Of a DNA stretch of 64,000 bases, positions 24,882-34,551 are shown in pieces (within the stretch, counting starts at the first letter, position 1; each line of letters opens with the position of its first letter). Under the pieces are notes generated by a model. It was not told where the DNA came from and searched no databases. It saw only the letters and a list, made by a program, of their open reading frames with translations. Source of the DNA: Winogradskyella marincola (GTDB taxonomy: Bacteria; Bacteroidota; Bacteroidia; Flavobacteriales; Flavobacteriaceae); contig NZ_JARSBN010000007.1 in the NCBI RefSeq assembly GCF_029624125.1, forward strand, positions 62,001 through 126,000, written 5' to 3'. A program made the position numbers and the translations under genes.

Positions 24882-27249
24882 TGGTTTCCATTAAATCATT
24901 GTAAGTATAGAAATTCTTATCATCATTTTCATTATGATAAAGAATGCTTGTTCTTAATGCTTTTAGACCTGTTACGCCTTGTAAGTCTTCCAGTTCTAAA
25001 ATCTCTAAATCGTTATCTAGTATATTCTTAGACTGAAGAAAACTTATGTATTTTTTATACTCTTCTTCATCCTCTTTTTGAGAATAAACAATCGTTAACT
25101 TTCCTTTTTCTGTGATACGTTCTTCAGTTCCTTTAATAAACGCTTTATCTACTCGCTTTTTTACAACTTCGTATCTAGCATTGTATGTACCATCAACATC
25201 AAAACGTTTTTCATCCATTCTAAATCTTATAGATAGAGGCTGATTAAACACCAAAATCATAGATGCTACATCTAAAGCTACTGGATATTCATGTTGATTT
25301 TGATAATACGCATTTTCCATCTCGCACATCACCTGCAACTGCCATAATCTTAGATTGTATAGGTAAATCATACTAAAACTGTCTTGTTTTGTAATAGATT
25401 CTCCTATGTACATATTATGCTCTACTCCATCAGTTTTAAAACGCTCAAAGAAGTGTGGATACATTTGCTGAGCTTCCATTTGCTTGTCATCTAACAAGGA
25501 AGACATATTAGTATTAATAAGCTTTATGGTATCGTCATAGTGCTTTCTGTAAAAATAAATGACATTAAGATCTTCATCTATTTTACTAAAATAGCCTTCT
25601 ATATCTTCTTTAAGAGCTTCTTGCGTCTTTGCTATAAGTTGAAATACAGGCTTAACGTCTTCTCGTAAAAAGACTGTTATTGCATGCTCACTATCTACTT
25701 TAAAATTATTGTTTAGCTCAGAACTATACTCTGCAATCTGAAACTTAATTTGTTCGTAAAAAGGTATGTGTCGTTCTTCTAAACTTTTTTCTAAAATCTT
25801 TTCAGCAAGATTTAACTGCATTACCAAATCTTTTTTGGTAGCTTCATTTCTGGAGTCTGATGAGCCTTTAACATCAATTTGCCCAAATAGCGGATACACA
25901 TTATCAAAAGCTATTTTTCTAAATGTTGGCGACTCGTCTTTGCTGTATTCTGATTTTATATAATTTCTGGCTTCTTGCACAAATTTCCAATGCACACTAG
26001 AGTGTATAGATGTACATTCTTTTTGAATTACAGCTTCTATCAGATTTTCTTCTTCTCGTTTTGATCGTTCTACAGCAGAAACAATAAAAGGCATTACATC
26101 TACTAATTTATTAGCATTAATACTGTTTAAAACCTTTGGCTGCTCAGAGACAATCTCCAGAATTCCCATTAAGCCTGTATCATTGGCTATAGGTGCAAAA
26201 ATGGCACTTTTAATTCCTTGCTCGTACAACATTTTTATATGAGGCACATTGCACTCAGAATTGTTGTATGCGTCTTCTACATTAGATATGGTAAAGTATT
26301 TCTTTTCCTTAATCAGCCTTTCATAAGACCAATCACATAAAGCGTCTGTACAATAAGATGCCTCCAATTCATTAAGAAGATAGCTCGTCATTCCAGCGCC
26401 ATAAACCCTAACAAAAGAGTCTTCTTCTTTATTATATATAGAAAAACCGACTTTAATATCTTTTAATCCTAAAAGCGAACGAAATATATCCTGAAAGTCT
26501 TTCATAAAAGCTTCGTCTTTACGCTTTCCTTTGCCTAAAAGAGAAGATTTGATATTGGATATAGACTGGTCATCTGTAACATCAAAAATATTTGAAATTA
26601 CGAAACCTTTAAAATCATAACTGTTTGGTGGAAATTTTTCTCTCCATAACTCAATATTTTCAAAATTATCTATGAGTTCGTCATAGTCTTCTTGAGTTAA
26701 TTTTGGCGCCTTTTCGTTTGGAGTTATTTCTACAAAATCTGCATTGTACAGAATTTTATAGTAACGCATTACACCTTTTTTATCTGGTATTTCGTAAAAA
26801 AAAGGTCTTTTAAAATTTAAATCATAACCGTAACAAAACATTAAAATAATGGTACAGGCTACAATATAAGTATCGTCTTCTGGTAAATTTTTTATTTCTA
26901 ACTGAAAATCATCACCAGCGTCTTTTAAGATATTTCTAAACCGTTCCGAAGAGTTAAAAATAACATCATGCAAAGGAATAGATGCTGTTTTTATTTCGTT
27001 TAGAGTTAAAATTGGATTGAAAGAATCCTGAAGAATTCCGGCTATTTCCTTTTCGTAGGTCTTTAACAAAGACAGATCACTAAAACCTTCTCTTAGCACA
27101 GGATTTTCTTCAGCTATTTGCAGTACACGCTGCGCATTAGAAACCTGAAAGTCATTGTTTGCCTGACTTAATTCTTCATACTTATCTAATAGCTTATTAA
27201 AGCTTACATTTAAGTTAAAAGGTGAATCTATATGGTGGTTGATATTCAA
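24871..27249 (-). CDS. GAF-domain-containing cytoplasmic protein
   Basis: A 792-residue soluble protein without signal peptide or membrane helices. The central part (about 225-400) reads as a GAF sensor domain: SSLLGKGKRKDEAFMKDF, LKDIKVGFSIYNKEEDSF, IKSAIFAPIANDTGLMGILE. The flanking regions are mostly helical and highly charged and match no enzyme or output domain that I recognise; no kinase, cyclase, HTH or HD motif is visible. Proteins of this size with a central GAF domain recur in flavobacteria and are uncharacterised. The promoter box TAACTTTG (27272-27279) lies 22 bases before the start, inside a large inverted repeat. The 3' end overlaps the HD-PycTM gene. Confidence 0.75.
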   Translation of the reverse strand: MNINHHIDSPFNLNVSFNKLLDKYEELSQANNDFQVSNAQRVLQIAEENPVLREGFSDLSLLKTYEKEIAGILQDSFNPILTLNEIKTASIPLHDVIFNSSERFRNILKDAGDDFQLEIKNLPEDDTYIVACTIILMFCYGYDLNFKRPFFYEIPDKKGVMRYYKILYNADFVEITPNEKAPKLTQEDYDELIDNFENIELWREKFPPNSYDFKGFVISNIFDVTDDQSISNIKSSLLGKGKRKDEAFMKDFQDIFRSLLGLKDIKVGFSIYNKEEDSFVRVYGAGMTSYLLNELEASYCTDALCDWSYERLIKEKKYFTISNVEDAYNNSECNVPHIKMLYEQGIKSAIFAPIANDTGLMGILEIVSEQPKVLNSINANKLVDVMPFIVSAVERSKREEENLIEAVIQKECTSIHSSVHWKFVQEARNYIKSEYSKDESPTFRKIAFDNVYPLFGQIDVKGSSDSRNEATKKDLVMQLNLAEKILEKSLEERHIPFYEQIKFQIAEYSSELNNNFKVDSEHAITVFLREDVKPVFQLIAKTQEALKEDIEGYFSKIDEDLNVIYFYRKHYDDTIKLINTNMSSLLDDKQMEAQQMYPHFFERFKTDGVEHNMYIGESITKQDSFSMIYLYNLRLWQLQVMCEMENAYYQNQHEYPVALDVASMILVFNQPLSIRFRMDEKRFDVDGTYNARYEVVKKRVDKAFIKGTEERITEKGKLTIVYSQKEDEEEYKKYISFLQSKNILDNDLEILELEDLQGVTGLKALRTSILYHNENDDKNFYTYNDLMETIKS
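24873..24899. terminator. Bidirectional terminator in overlapping 3' ends
   Basis: ATGATTTAATGG (24873-24884), loop TTT, then the exact complement CCATTAAATCAT (24888-24899): a perfect 12-pair stem. It overlaps both stop codons of the convergent HD-PycTM and GAF genes. Confidence 0.7.
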
Positions 27250-27255
27250 AAAAAA

Positions 27256-27344
27256 TGGTTTTAGTGTAATGCAAAGTTACGAATAAATACGTTTAGTCGT
27301 TTCTAACTAGACGTACTTACACCACTTTTGTTACACTAAAACCA
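27256..27344. repeat. 89-base inverted repeat enclosing the GAF-gene promoter
   Basis: Perfect 14-base arms TGGTTTTAGTGTAA (27256-27269) and TTACACTAAAACCA (27331-27344) enclose 61 bases. Inside is a smaller dyad, CGTTTAGT/ACTAGACG (about 27290-27314). On the minus strand the second arm is followed by eight T, so it could also act as a terminator for the alpha-glucan operon. Confidence 0.6.
27272..27279 (-). promoter_or_regulatory. -7 promoter box for the GAF-domain gene
   Basis: Minus-strand TAACTTTG is a perfect TAnnTTTG match followed by CA. The predicted start of transcription falls at the inner edge of the inverted repeat arm, about 19 bases before the start codon. Confidence 0.5.
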
Positions 27345-27351
27345 ATAAAGA

Positions 27352-29472
27352 TTATACCTTTTTAATGCTTATAGCAAAGCCACCACCTTCGGCTAATTTC
27401 ACTGAAAGTTTTGAGCCTTTTGACACCTCAATTTTTTCGATAGTGATGTCTAGTGGATTATTATCCCAATGTGCATTTTCGCCATCTTTGTATATAATAG
27501 CTTCATACTTTTGGTTTTCGTCTAAAAAGTCAAAAGTTAAATCTAGTGTTCTTGAATTTTCATCTGTAATACCACCAACAAACCAATCGCCTGTTTCGCG
27601 CTCTTGTCTTGCTATAGTTACATAATCGCCAACCTCGCCATTTAAGACTTTAGTCTGTTGCCAATCTACACCAACATCTTTTATAAATTGAAGTGGTTCT
27701 GGATTCGCCTCGTAATGCTCAACCAAATCTGCTGCCATTTGTATTGGACTATAAATTACAACATACAGCGCCAATTGCTGAGCAATCGTAGTATTTACCT
27801 GATTGTTTTCCTTGTATTCATCAAACTTAATATTGAAAATACCTGGTGTAAAATCTATAGGACCAGACAACATTCTTGTAAAAGCTACAATTGGCAAATG
27901 CTCTGGTGGATTTCCACCATCGCTTGCCCAAGCATTAAATTCTTGACCTCTTAGACCTTCTCGAGAAATGATATTTGGATATGTTCTACGTAAACCTGTG
28001 TCCTTAATTGGTTCGTGAGCATTCACTGCCACTTCATATTTTGCTGCTTTTATGGCTGCATTGTTGTAGTGGTTTACCATATATTGTCCGTGGTGGAATT
28101 CTCCCTTTGGAAGAATTTTACCAACATAACCCGATTTCACAGAATGCATACCATACTTCTGCATTAAAGCATAAGCGGTATCTTGCTGTTTGGTGTAGGT
28201 TTCGGTTGCTGCAGAAGTTTCGTGGTGCATTATAATTTCTACACCTTTTTCTTTAGCGTATCTTGTTACTTCATCTAAATCGTAATCTGGATATGGTGTT
28301 ACAAAATCGAACACGCCTTCTCTATCTTCAAAACCAATCCAGTTTTCCCAACCTGTATTCCAGCCTTCAACCAAAACACCTTTCATATTGTTTTTTGCAG
28401 AAAAATCGATGAAATTCTTAACGTTTTCAGTGGTTGCTCCGTGTTTTCCGTGTGCTCCACCTGTATCTGTCCAAGTACTCATATTCTGAGTCATTCCGTA
28501 ATCCCAAGACGATTTTCCTAAGTGCATTTCCCACCAAACTCCTGTGTATTTCATTGGCGTAAACCAAGACACATCTCCAAGTTTATTCGGTTCATTTAAA
28601 TTAACGATAAGGTTAGACTCAATTAAATCTGGTGCATTATCTGTAATTTGAATAGTTCTCCAAGGTGTATGAAATGGCACTGTTTTCTTAACCTTATAAT
28701 CTGTATTTCTTGAGCCTACAAGATTACTTTTTAAGTCTAAATTTTTAGTATCCACTTTTAGAGTCATTCCTGAATAATCAATTAAAGCTGCCTCGTGAAA
28801 ACTTAAATGCGTACCATCTGAACCAACCATTGTTACTGGTGTATTAACAGCATTCTCTGGTATATCTGTTTGCGCTAAATCTTTGTGGTTGGCATACTGT
28901 AAAGCATTTAATTCAGACAACTTTGTAGTGTTGTACAAATGTTCGTAAATATCCCAATCTCCGGGAATCCAAAAGGTTTTGTAATCTTCTGTTAGATTAA
29001 ATTCGGTATGCTCGTCGTTAATGTAAACGTCCCCTTTAAAATTGTCTTGTTCTGGGAATTCATATCTAAAACCAATACCATCATCATAGACTTTAAAAAC
29101 AACAGTCATTAAACGTGCAGCTTCGTTATTTTCTTGAAGCTCTACCTTTAATTCATTGTAATTATTTACAACATCTAGTTGTTCTCCCCAAGGCATTTGC
29201 CAAGTTTCGTTGAACGTTGATGTTGATGCCTTTTTTATTTTGAAGTTTTTATCAAAATCTTCATTATTCTTAAAATCGAAGCCTAAATACGATGTATCCA
29301 CAACCGTTTTGTTGTTGAACATTACAGTATAAAATGGTTGTCCTTCTTTGGTAAGATTAAAGTTGACGGTTACGTCTTTATTTGGCGACGATACTTCTGT
29401 AATTTGCTTTTCTTCTGAATTGCAAGCCAATAGTAATACTGCAAAGGCTATTGATAATAATTTTTGTTTCAT
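27352..29472 (-). CDS. GH97 alpha-glucosidase (SusB-like) lipoprotein
   Basis: A 706-residue lipoprotein (signal LSIAFAVLLLAC) of glycoside hydrolase family 97, the family of Bacteroides SusB. It should remove glucose from the ends of malto-oligosaccharides in the periplasm. The N-terminal beta-sandwich is followed by the catalytic barrel with VLVEGWNTGWENW (about 370), IIMHHETSAATETYT (about 415), AVNAHEPIKDTGLRRTYPN and REGLRGQEFNAW (about 480-515). The glutamates in the HHET, HEPIK and REGLRGQE blocks correspond to the calcium-binding and catalytic glutamates of inverting GH97 enzymes. It is the last gene of the leftward alpha-glucan operon. Confidence 0.92.
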   Translation of the reverse strand: MKQKLLSIAFAVLLLACNSEEKQITEVSSPNKDVTVNFNLTKEGQPFYTVMFNNKTVVDTSYLGFDFKNNEDFDKNFKIKKASTSTFNETWQMPWGEQLDVVNNYNELKVELQENNEAARLMTVVFKVYDDGIGFRYEFPEQDNFKGDVYINDEHTEFNLTEDYKTFWIPGDWDIYEHLYNTTKLSELNALQYANHKDLAQTDIPENAVNTPVTMVGSDGTHLSFHEAALIDYSGMTLKVDTKNLDLKSNLVGSRNTDYKVKKTVPFHTPWRTIQITDNAPDLIESNLIVNLNEPNKLGDVSWFTPMKYTGVWWEMHLGKSSWDYGMTQNMSTWTDTGGAHGKHGATTENVKNFIDFSAKNNMKGVLVEGWNTGWENWIGFEDREGVFDFVTPYPDYDLDEVTRYAKEKGVEIIMHHETSAATETYTKQQDTAYALMQKYGMHSVKSGYVGKILPKGEFHHGQYMVNHYNNAAIKAAKYEVAVNAHEPIKDTGLRRTYPNIISREGLRGQEFNAWASDGGNPPEHLPIVAFTRMLSGPIDFTPGIFNIKFDEYKENNQVNTTIAQQLALYVVIYSPIQMAADLVEHYEANPEPLQFIKDVGVDWQQTKVLNGEVGDYVTIARQERETGDWFVGGITDENSRTLDLTFDFLDENQKYEAIIYKDGENAHWDNNPLDITIEKIEVSKGSKLSVKLAEGGGFAISIKKV

Positions 29473-29496
29473 AATTGAGTTTTATGTTTTACAACC

Positions 29497-29524
29497 CTAA
29501 AGTTCCCTCAAGAGGTAACTTTAG
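29497..29524 (-). terminator. Intergenic stem-loop between GH13 and GH97 genes
   Basis: CTAAAGTTCCCTC (29497-29509) and GAGGTAACTTTAG (29512-29524) pair at 12 of 13 positions with a two-base loop. There is no strong T-run on the minus strand, so it may be an RNA-stability or partial-termination element and not a full terminator. Confidence 0.45.
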
Positions 29525-29535
29525 AAGTTTTTATT

Positions 29536-31197
29536 CTATTGTTTTTCTATAAGTACGATATTAAAATCTGAATTGATAGTTATTTTTCCGTTTTCTACAG
29601 TTGCTTTTTCTCCTGAATAAGCATCTTGTAACATTGTACGTTCTTCAAATATTTTGGAAACATCTATCACTTTTTTTCCTTTTGGCACATCTAAACCAAC
29701 GATAACCAAATCCTTGAAATCCCCGTTTTGAAAAGACCTGTAAAAATAATATGGTTGTTCTGTAATCATTTGATGCAATCCTGCACCAACTGCTGGATGA
29801 TGTTGTCTAAACTGCCCTATTTTTTGCCAATGCGTTAAGACAGCTTTGGTTTTTGGGTCTGATTTAATGGCTTCCCAATTCATAAAAGAACGTAAAGTGG
29901 CATCTCCTTCTGTTCCTTCTACAACCAATGACCTAGCAGATTCGTCGCCATAATATACTTGCGATGTTCCTGGCGATAATAGTAATCGGTTTGCGGTTTC
30001 AAAAGGCTTTTCTCTTAAAGCATCAAACGGACTTCCATCATCGTGCGAGCTTAAATAATTCAAAGTACCAAATCCTTTTAATGGTCCTTTTAAAGTATCA
30101 TTATACTTTTTGAACATTGCTTCATAACCCATTTGCTTAGCATTCCATTTGAATTCAAAATTGATTAAACTTTGAAAACTTGGTGGATTAAAATAGTTCA
30201 CTTTTCTATCTCCGAAATCGAACCATTGGCCACCTGAAATTCCGTAGTTATACACTTCTCCGACTAAATAAAAATCATTTTCATCTATAACTTTATCTGG
30301 ATTGTTCTTCTTAAATTCTGAAAAGGCATAATCGCACTCTACCTTAAATTCTTGCCACACGTATTCTTCAGTATGCTTTACGGTGTCTACTCTGTAACCA
30401 TCAATACCAAACTCGGTAATATAATCGGTTAGCCATTTCATAATGTAAAAACGTGGTGCTCTAGGATGACCTGTTCTTTCAAAAAAAGCATCGAGTTCTT
30501 TTACTTCTTGCTCGTAACGACCTTCGGCTTTCCACTTTTCTACCAATTGAGGTGGCAATTCTACATTATCGTTACTTTCTGTTCTAATGTCTGGTAAATT
30601 CTCAACCAAGGTACAACTGATGGTATGGTCGTAAGTATCGTAAGTACACTGCACATCTGTTCTTACCCATTCTTCTGGCCAAACTGGGTCTTTTCCAGTT
30701 ACAGGTCCTGTGTGATTAATCACAGCATCTAGCACAATACGAATTCCTTTGGCGTGTGCTTCCTTAACCAACTCGTGTAGGTCTTCTTTGGTACCGAAAT
30801 TTGGGTCTATGTTAGTCCAGTCTTTAGTCCAATAACCGTGAAAACCATAAGTAACTCCTGTACCTTCGTCAGTGCCTCCGTGAATTTGCTCTACGATTGG
30901 TGTCATCCATATTGCATTGATGCCCAAATCGGTAAAATAGCCTTCCTTGATTTTTTGAGTGATACCTTTGATGTCTCCGCCTTCGAAACCTCTTAGTTTT
31001 CCTGGCTTCCAAGTTCTTTCAAAATTAACATCGTTAGAGGTGTCTCCGTTATTGAATCTGTCGGTTAACAGAAAATAAAGATTGGCACCTTCCCAAACAA
31101 ATGGTGTTTCTTGTTTTTGCACTTCTATACTTTCAGTATGTTCTTTACAACTTAGTATTGTTAAAGTTAAAGCTATTATGAAGAAATACTTGTACAT
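29536..31197 (-). CDS. GH13 alpha-amylase lipoprotein
   Basis: A 553-residue lipoprotein (signal FIIALTLTILSC) of glycoside hydrolase family 13, predicted to hydrolyse internal or reducing-end-near alpha-1,4 bonds of malto-oligosaccharides. All four GH13 regions are present: I DAVINHTG, II GIDGYRVDTVKHTE (nucleophile Asp), III FYLVGEVYNYG (acid/base Glu) and IV YLSSHDDGSP. Aromatic-rich insertions follow the first region, with two cysteines (VQCTYDTYDHTISC) that could form a disulfide. Its start codon overlaps the stop of the upstream GH13 gene (TAATG), so the pair is translationally coupled. Amylase versus cyclomaltodextrinase specificity cannot be decided from sequence. Confidence 0.9.
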   Translation of the reverse strand: MYKYFFIIALTLTILSCKEHTESIEVQKQETPFVWEGANLYFLLTDRFNNGDTSNDVNFERTWKPGKLRGFEGGDIKGITQKIKEGYFTDLGINAIWMTPIVEQIHGGTDEGTGVTYGFHGYWTKDWTNIDPNFGTKEDLHELVKEAHAKGIRIVLDAVINHTGPVTGKDPVWPEEWVRTDVQCTYDTYDHTISCTLVENLPDIRTESNDNVELPPQLVEKWKAEGRYEQEVKELDAFFERTGHPRAPRFYIMKWLTDYITEFGIDGYRVDTVKHTEEYVWQEFKVECDYAFSEFKKNNPDKVIDENDFYLVGEVYNYGISGGQWFDFGDRKVNYFNPPSFQSLINFEFKWNAKQMGYEAMFKKYNDTLKGPLKGFGTLNYLSSHDDGSPFDALREKPFETANRLLLSPGTSQVYYGDESARSLVVEGTEGDATLRSFMNWEAIKSDPKTKAVLTHWQKIGQFRQHHPAVGAGLHQMITEQPYYFYRSFQNGDFKDLVIVGLDVPKGKKVIDVSKIFEERTMLQDAYSGEKATVENGKITINSDFNIVLIEKQ

Positions 31198-32627
31198 TAT
31201 AATTTAATTAAGATTTTGTACTCCCAAGCATCTATAGGCTGTGTTTCTGGCGTAATAGTTTCAACCTCTCCTGTAAGGTAGTTTTTATATTTTCCTTTAG
31301 GAATTACAACTCTACTGTCATTATCTGTAAAGTTTCCAACAAAAACTATGGTCTCTTCGCCTTTACTTCTTTCAAACATTAAAATACTATCTGAATATGG
31401 AATAGATTTATAGGAAGCTGCATCTTTACCACCATTTAAAGCTACGTTTGTATTTTTCAGTTCTCCTAGCTTTTTCAACAAAGTGAAATACGCTCCTTTT
31501 TCTTTCGGAATAGAATCCTTTTCAAAGAACTTTAAGCGATGCTCTAAATCATATTCCTGACCACTATAAATCAAAGGCATTCCTGGCATAACATAAGTTA
31601 AAGCCGTGAAAATTTCCTTATTATTTGGCATACGTTCTTTTAGAGTACCATTCCAAGAATTTTCATCGTGATTGGTTACAAAATTCATATTGATATCGTC
31701 CTCTTGATACGTAGAATCTATTTTTACCATATACTCATCAAAAGCTTTGGTAGTCACTTCTCCTTTCGATAGCTTATTAAAAATATGATGTACGTCCCAA
31801 CCGTATTGCATATCAAAAGCCTTAACCATTAAATCTGCTTGCTCAGCTTCAGCCAGCATAAACACTGGCTTTATGGTCTTTAATTCTTCTGTTACTTTTT
31901 CGAAAAAATCTACTGGCACTTTATGAGCAACATCCATTCTATAACCATCAATATCGGCTTCTGTTAACCAATATTTTAAATCTGAAATCATCTTCTCACG
32001 CATTTCCATATTGTCGTAATTTAAATCCGCAACGTCTGTCCAGCCCCAAGATTTTCCAGTATCTGGATTTATTGGGTCTATAATTTCGCCAGCTTCATTT
32101 TGAGTGTAATAATCTGGATGTGCTTTTATCCAAGGATGGTCCCAACCTGTGTGATTTGGCACCCAATCCACGATAACATAAATGCCATTTTGGTGCGCTG
32201 TTTTTACCAAATTTTTGAAGTCTTCTTTTGTACCAAATTCTGGATTTATAGCTCTGTAATCTGACACAGAATAATAACTACCTAAGTATTTTTTGCGTTC
32301 GTTTTCGTCTTCAATTTCGGAAGTAAATTGTCCATCTGTTGCTTTTCTTTTAACTTCTGAAATCGGATTGATTGGCATTAACCAAATAACCTTAACACCT
32401 AAATCTTTTAGCACAGGAATATCTTTTGCAAAGGCATTAAAGGTACCTTCTGGCGAATACTGACGAATGTTAGCTTCGTAAATTACAGCTGTTTCTAAGA
32501 CCTCATCCGAAATTGGTTCTATGTCTAAAACTGCTTTTTGTTCTTCTTTAACTTCGGATGCTTTCTTTTCTTCTTTGCACGATATAACTAACGCGATTGC
32601 AAAAATTGCTATTAATAGTTTTTTCAT
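31197..32627 (-). CDS. GH13 alpha-amylase family lipoprotein
   Basis: A compact 476-residue GH13 lipoprotein (signal AIFAIALVISC). Catalytic regions: I VDWVPNHTGW, II DIDGYRMDVAHKVP (nucleophile), III VFMLAEAEQADL (acid/base) and IV NFVTNHDENSW. The small C-terminal beta domain ends in EYKILIKL. The missing N-terminal domain and short loops suggest an enzyme acting on small malto-oligosaccharides. It sits between two other GH13 genes in the leftward operon, coupled by overlapping start and stop codons to the gene downstream. Periplasmic location is inferred from the lipoprotein signal, with inner versus outer leaflet sorting unknown. Confidence 0.9.
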   Translation of the reverse strand: MKKLLIAIFAIALVISCKEEKKASEVKEEQKAVLDIEPISDEVLETAVIYEANIRQYSPEGTFNAFAKDIPVLKDLGVKVIWLMPINPISEVKRKATDGQFTSEIEDENERKKYLGSYYSVSDYRAINPEFGTKEDFKNLVKTAHQNGIYVIVDWVPNHTGWDHPWIKAHPDYYTQNEAGEIIDPINPDTGKSWGWTDVADLNYDNMEMREKMISDLKYWLTEADIDGYRMDVAHKVPVDFFEKVTEELKTIKPVFMLAEAEQADLMVKAFDMQYGWDVHHIFNKLSKGEVTTKAFDEYMVKIDSTYQEDDINMNFVTNHDENSWNGTLKERMPNNKEIFTALTYVMPGMPLIYSGQEYDLEHRLKFFEKDSIPKEKGAYFTLLKKLGELKNTNVALNGGKDAASYKSIPYSDSILMFERSKGEETIVFVGNFTDNDSRVVIPKGKYKNYLTGEVETITPETQPIDAWEYKILIKL

Positions 32628-32669
32628 TTTTTGATGGTTTAGACCTACTAGGCCTGGTTTAGGTTTATT

Positions 32670-34550
32670 TTATTTAATCTTAAGGATGAATGATTCTAAA
32701 GGTTTTATATCAATACGTACTTGGGCTTTGCCATTTTCAACTTTTAATGTTGAAGTATAATTGTTGTACAACTGGTCTTCCACTTGATAGTCTCCATCTT
32801 TCAATTCTAATTTTGAGACCAAATCTTCTGGTAATTGCAATTCAAAACCATAGGTGTTTTCTGCATTAAAATTTGAAATTACAATGAGTTTTTCGTCTTC
32901 ACTCCAACGTGCAAAACTTAAGACTTTATCATTATACCACTCTGTATGTTGTTGATTGTAATGTTGCAAATCTTGATAGTCTCCCATCAAAGCTTCACTG
33001 GTAATTGTGAAGTTTAATAAGCGCTTGTAAAAGTCTCGTAATACTTTTTCATCTTCAGTAGATTGACCTCCATCAAACTGTTTGTTGTTTACCCAACGCA
33101 CAACACTTGGCACACTTCCGTAATCGAAAATCGAGGTTCGGGTTGGGTCGCCAAAACCTAAATCTTCTTCGGCTTTTTCGCCAAATTCCTGACCGAAATA
33201 CACCATTGTTGGCGATGTGCTTATGGTTGCAGATACCACCATTGCTGGCTTTCCTTTTTCAGCATTACCTGCAAAATCTGGACTCGCAATACGTTGCTCA
33301 TCGTGATTTTCTAAAAAGTGAAGCATATGATGCTCAATATCTTTTAAATCTTCTTGAATTGGCGGAATGTTGTACGTGCTTCCGTGACCTTGCATCACGT
33401 GTTTTATGGTGTCATACAATTGTACTTTATCGTACAGGTAATCCATTTTTCCTTTTTTGATGTAATCTCTGTACAAATGCGGTTGGTAGACCTCAGCCAA
33501 TAAAAATGCATCAGGATTCTGCATCTTGATGTGCGAATTCATATAACTCCAAAATTCCACAGGTACCATTTCTGCCATATCAAATCGGAAACCGTCTACG
33601 CCTTTGGCTGTCCAATACAGTGCAATGTCTTTAAACTTTACCCAAGAACTTGGTACGGTTTTGTTTTTCCAAAAGTTATAATGTGCGTTGTAATCTTCGT
33701 TATCGAAACCTTCTGGAAGTTCGTCAAAATCTTTTTTGTCATCTGGATTGATTCCATAGTTTACCTTAACGGTTTCGTACCAATCGTTCATATCTGGCTG
33801 TGATGCTCGTGAGCCATTGCCAGTCCATTTTGCTGGAATTTCTTCAAACTTACTATCTGCTATTGTATGATTTTCACCTCCTAAAGGTTGGTAACCGTTT
33901 TCCCAATTTGGTACTTTAAATGGTTCGCCTGGATTGTAATAAAAGTTGTTATTGACTGCGTAAGTCACAGTTTTATCATCGTCTGCACCAAAGTCTGTTG
34001 TGCCTTCAGGATTCGTTAAACTTTGATAATTACGAGCCACGTGGTTTGGCACAATGTCTATTAACACTTTTAAACCTGCGTTGTGCGAACGCTCAATTAA
34101 GGTTTCAAACTCTTGCAATCTATTCTCTACATTTTCGGCTAAATCAGGATTTACATTATAATAATCCTTAACCGCATAAGGCGAGCCTGCACGACCTTTT
34201 ACAATATCTGGGTCGTCGTTAGAAATGCCATATTTAGTATAATCCGTTATTACATCGTGATGTGGCACTCCAGTGTACCAAATATGCGTAACTCCTAAAT
34301 CCTTGATTTCAGCAAGTGCTTTGTCCGTGAAATCGTTGAATTTACCAACGCCATTTTCTTCTAAAGTTCCCCAAGGTTTGTTGTTGGTATTGGTGTTTCC
34401 GAATAAACGTGTAAACACCTGATATACGACTTCTTTCTTTTTCATCACTGATTTAGTTTCTTCAGTTTTTATAGTTTGTTTTGGCTCGTTTTTGCAACTA
34501 AAAACAAGCGATACAAGTAAAATTAAAGCAATTATATATTTTGAACGCAT
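32670..34550 (-). CDS. GH13 alpha-amylase lipoprotein, long form
   Basis: A 626-residue GH13 lipoprotein (signal ALILLVSLVFSC). Regions: I IDIVPNHVARNY, II GVDGFRFDMAEMVP (nucleophile), III AFLLAEVYQPHLY (acid/base) and IV HFLENHDEQRIA. A long insertion between regions I and II (about residues 180-300, rich in N, G, W and P) distinguishes it from its two neighbours and may shape a separate substrate cleft. It begins one base after the GH31 gene's stop codon, so the genes are co-transcribed. The gap of 42 bases to the next GH13 gene contains a degenerate ACCTA/TAGGT dyad. Confidence 0.9.
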   Translation of the reverse strand: MRSKYIIALILLVSLVFSCKNEPKQTIKTEETKSVMKKKEVVYQVFTRLFGNTNTNNKPWGTLEENGVGKFNDFTDKALAEIKDLGVTHIWYTGVPHHDVITDYTKYGISNDDPDIVKGRAGSPYAVKDYYNVNPDLAENVENRLQEFETLIERSHNAGLKVLIDIVPNHVARNYQSLTNPEGTTDFGADDDKTVTYAVNNNFYYNPGEPFKVPNWENGYQPLGGENHTIADSKFEEIPAKWTGNGSRASQPDMNDWYETVKVNYGINPDDKKDFDELPEGFDNEDYNAHYNFWKNKTVPSSWVKFKDIALYWTAKGVDGFRFDMAEMVPVEFWSYMNSHIKMQNPDAFLLAEVYQPHLYRDYIKKGKMDYLYDKVQLYDTIKHVMQGHGSTYNIPPIQEDLKDIEHHMLHFLENHDEQRIASPDFAGNAEKGKPAMVVSATISTSPTMVYFGQEFGEKAEEDLGFGDPTRTSIFDYGSVPSVVRWVNNKQFDGGQSTEDEKVLRDFYKRLLNFTITSEALMGDYQDLQHYNQQHTEWYNDKVLSFARWSEDEKLIVISNFNAENTYGFELQLPEDLVSKLELKDGDYQVEDQLYNNYTSTLKVENGKAQVRIDIKPLESFILKIK

Positions 34551-34551
34551 A

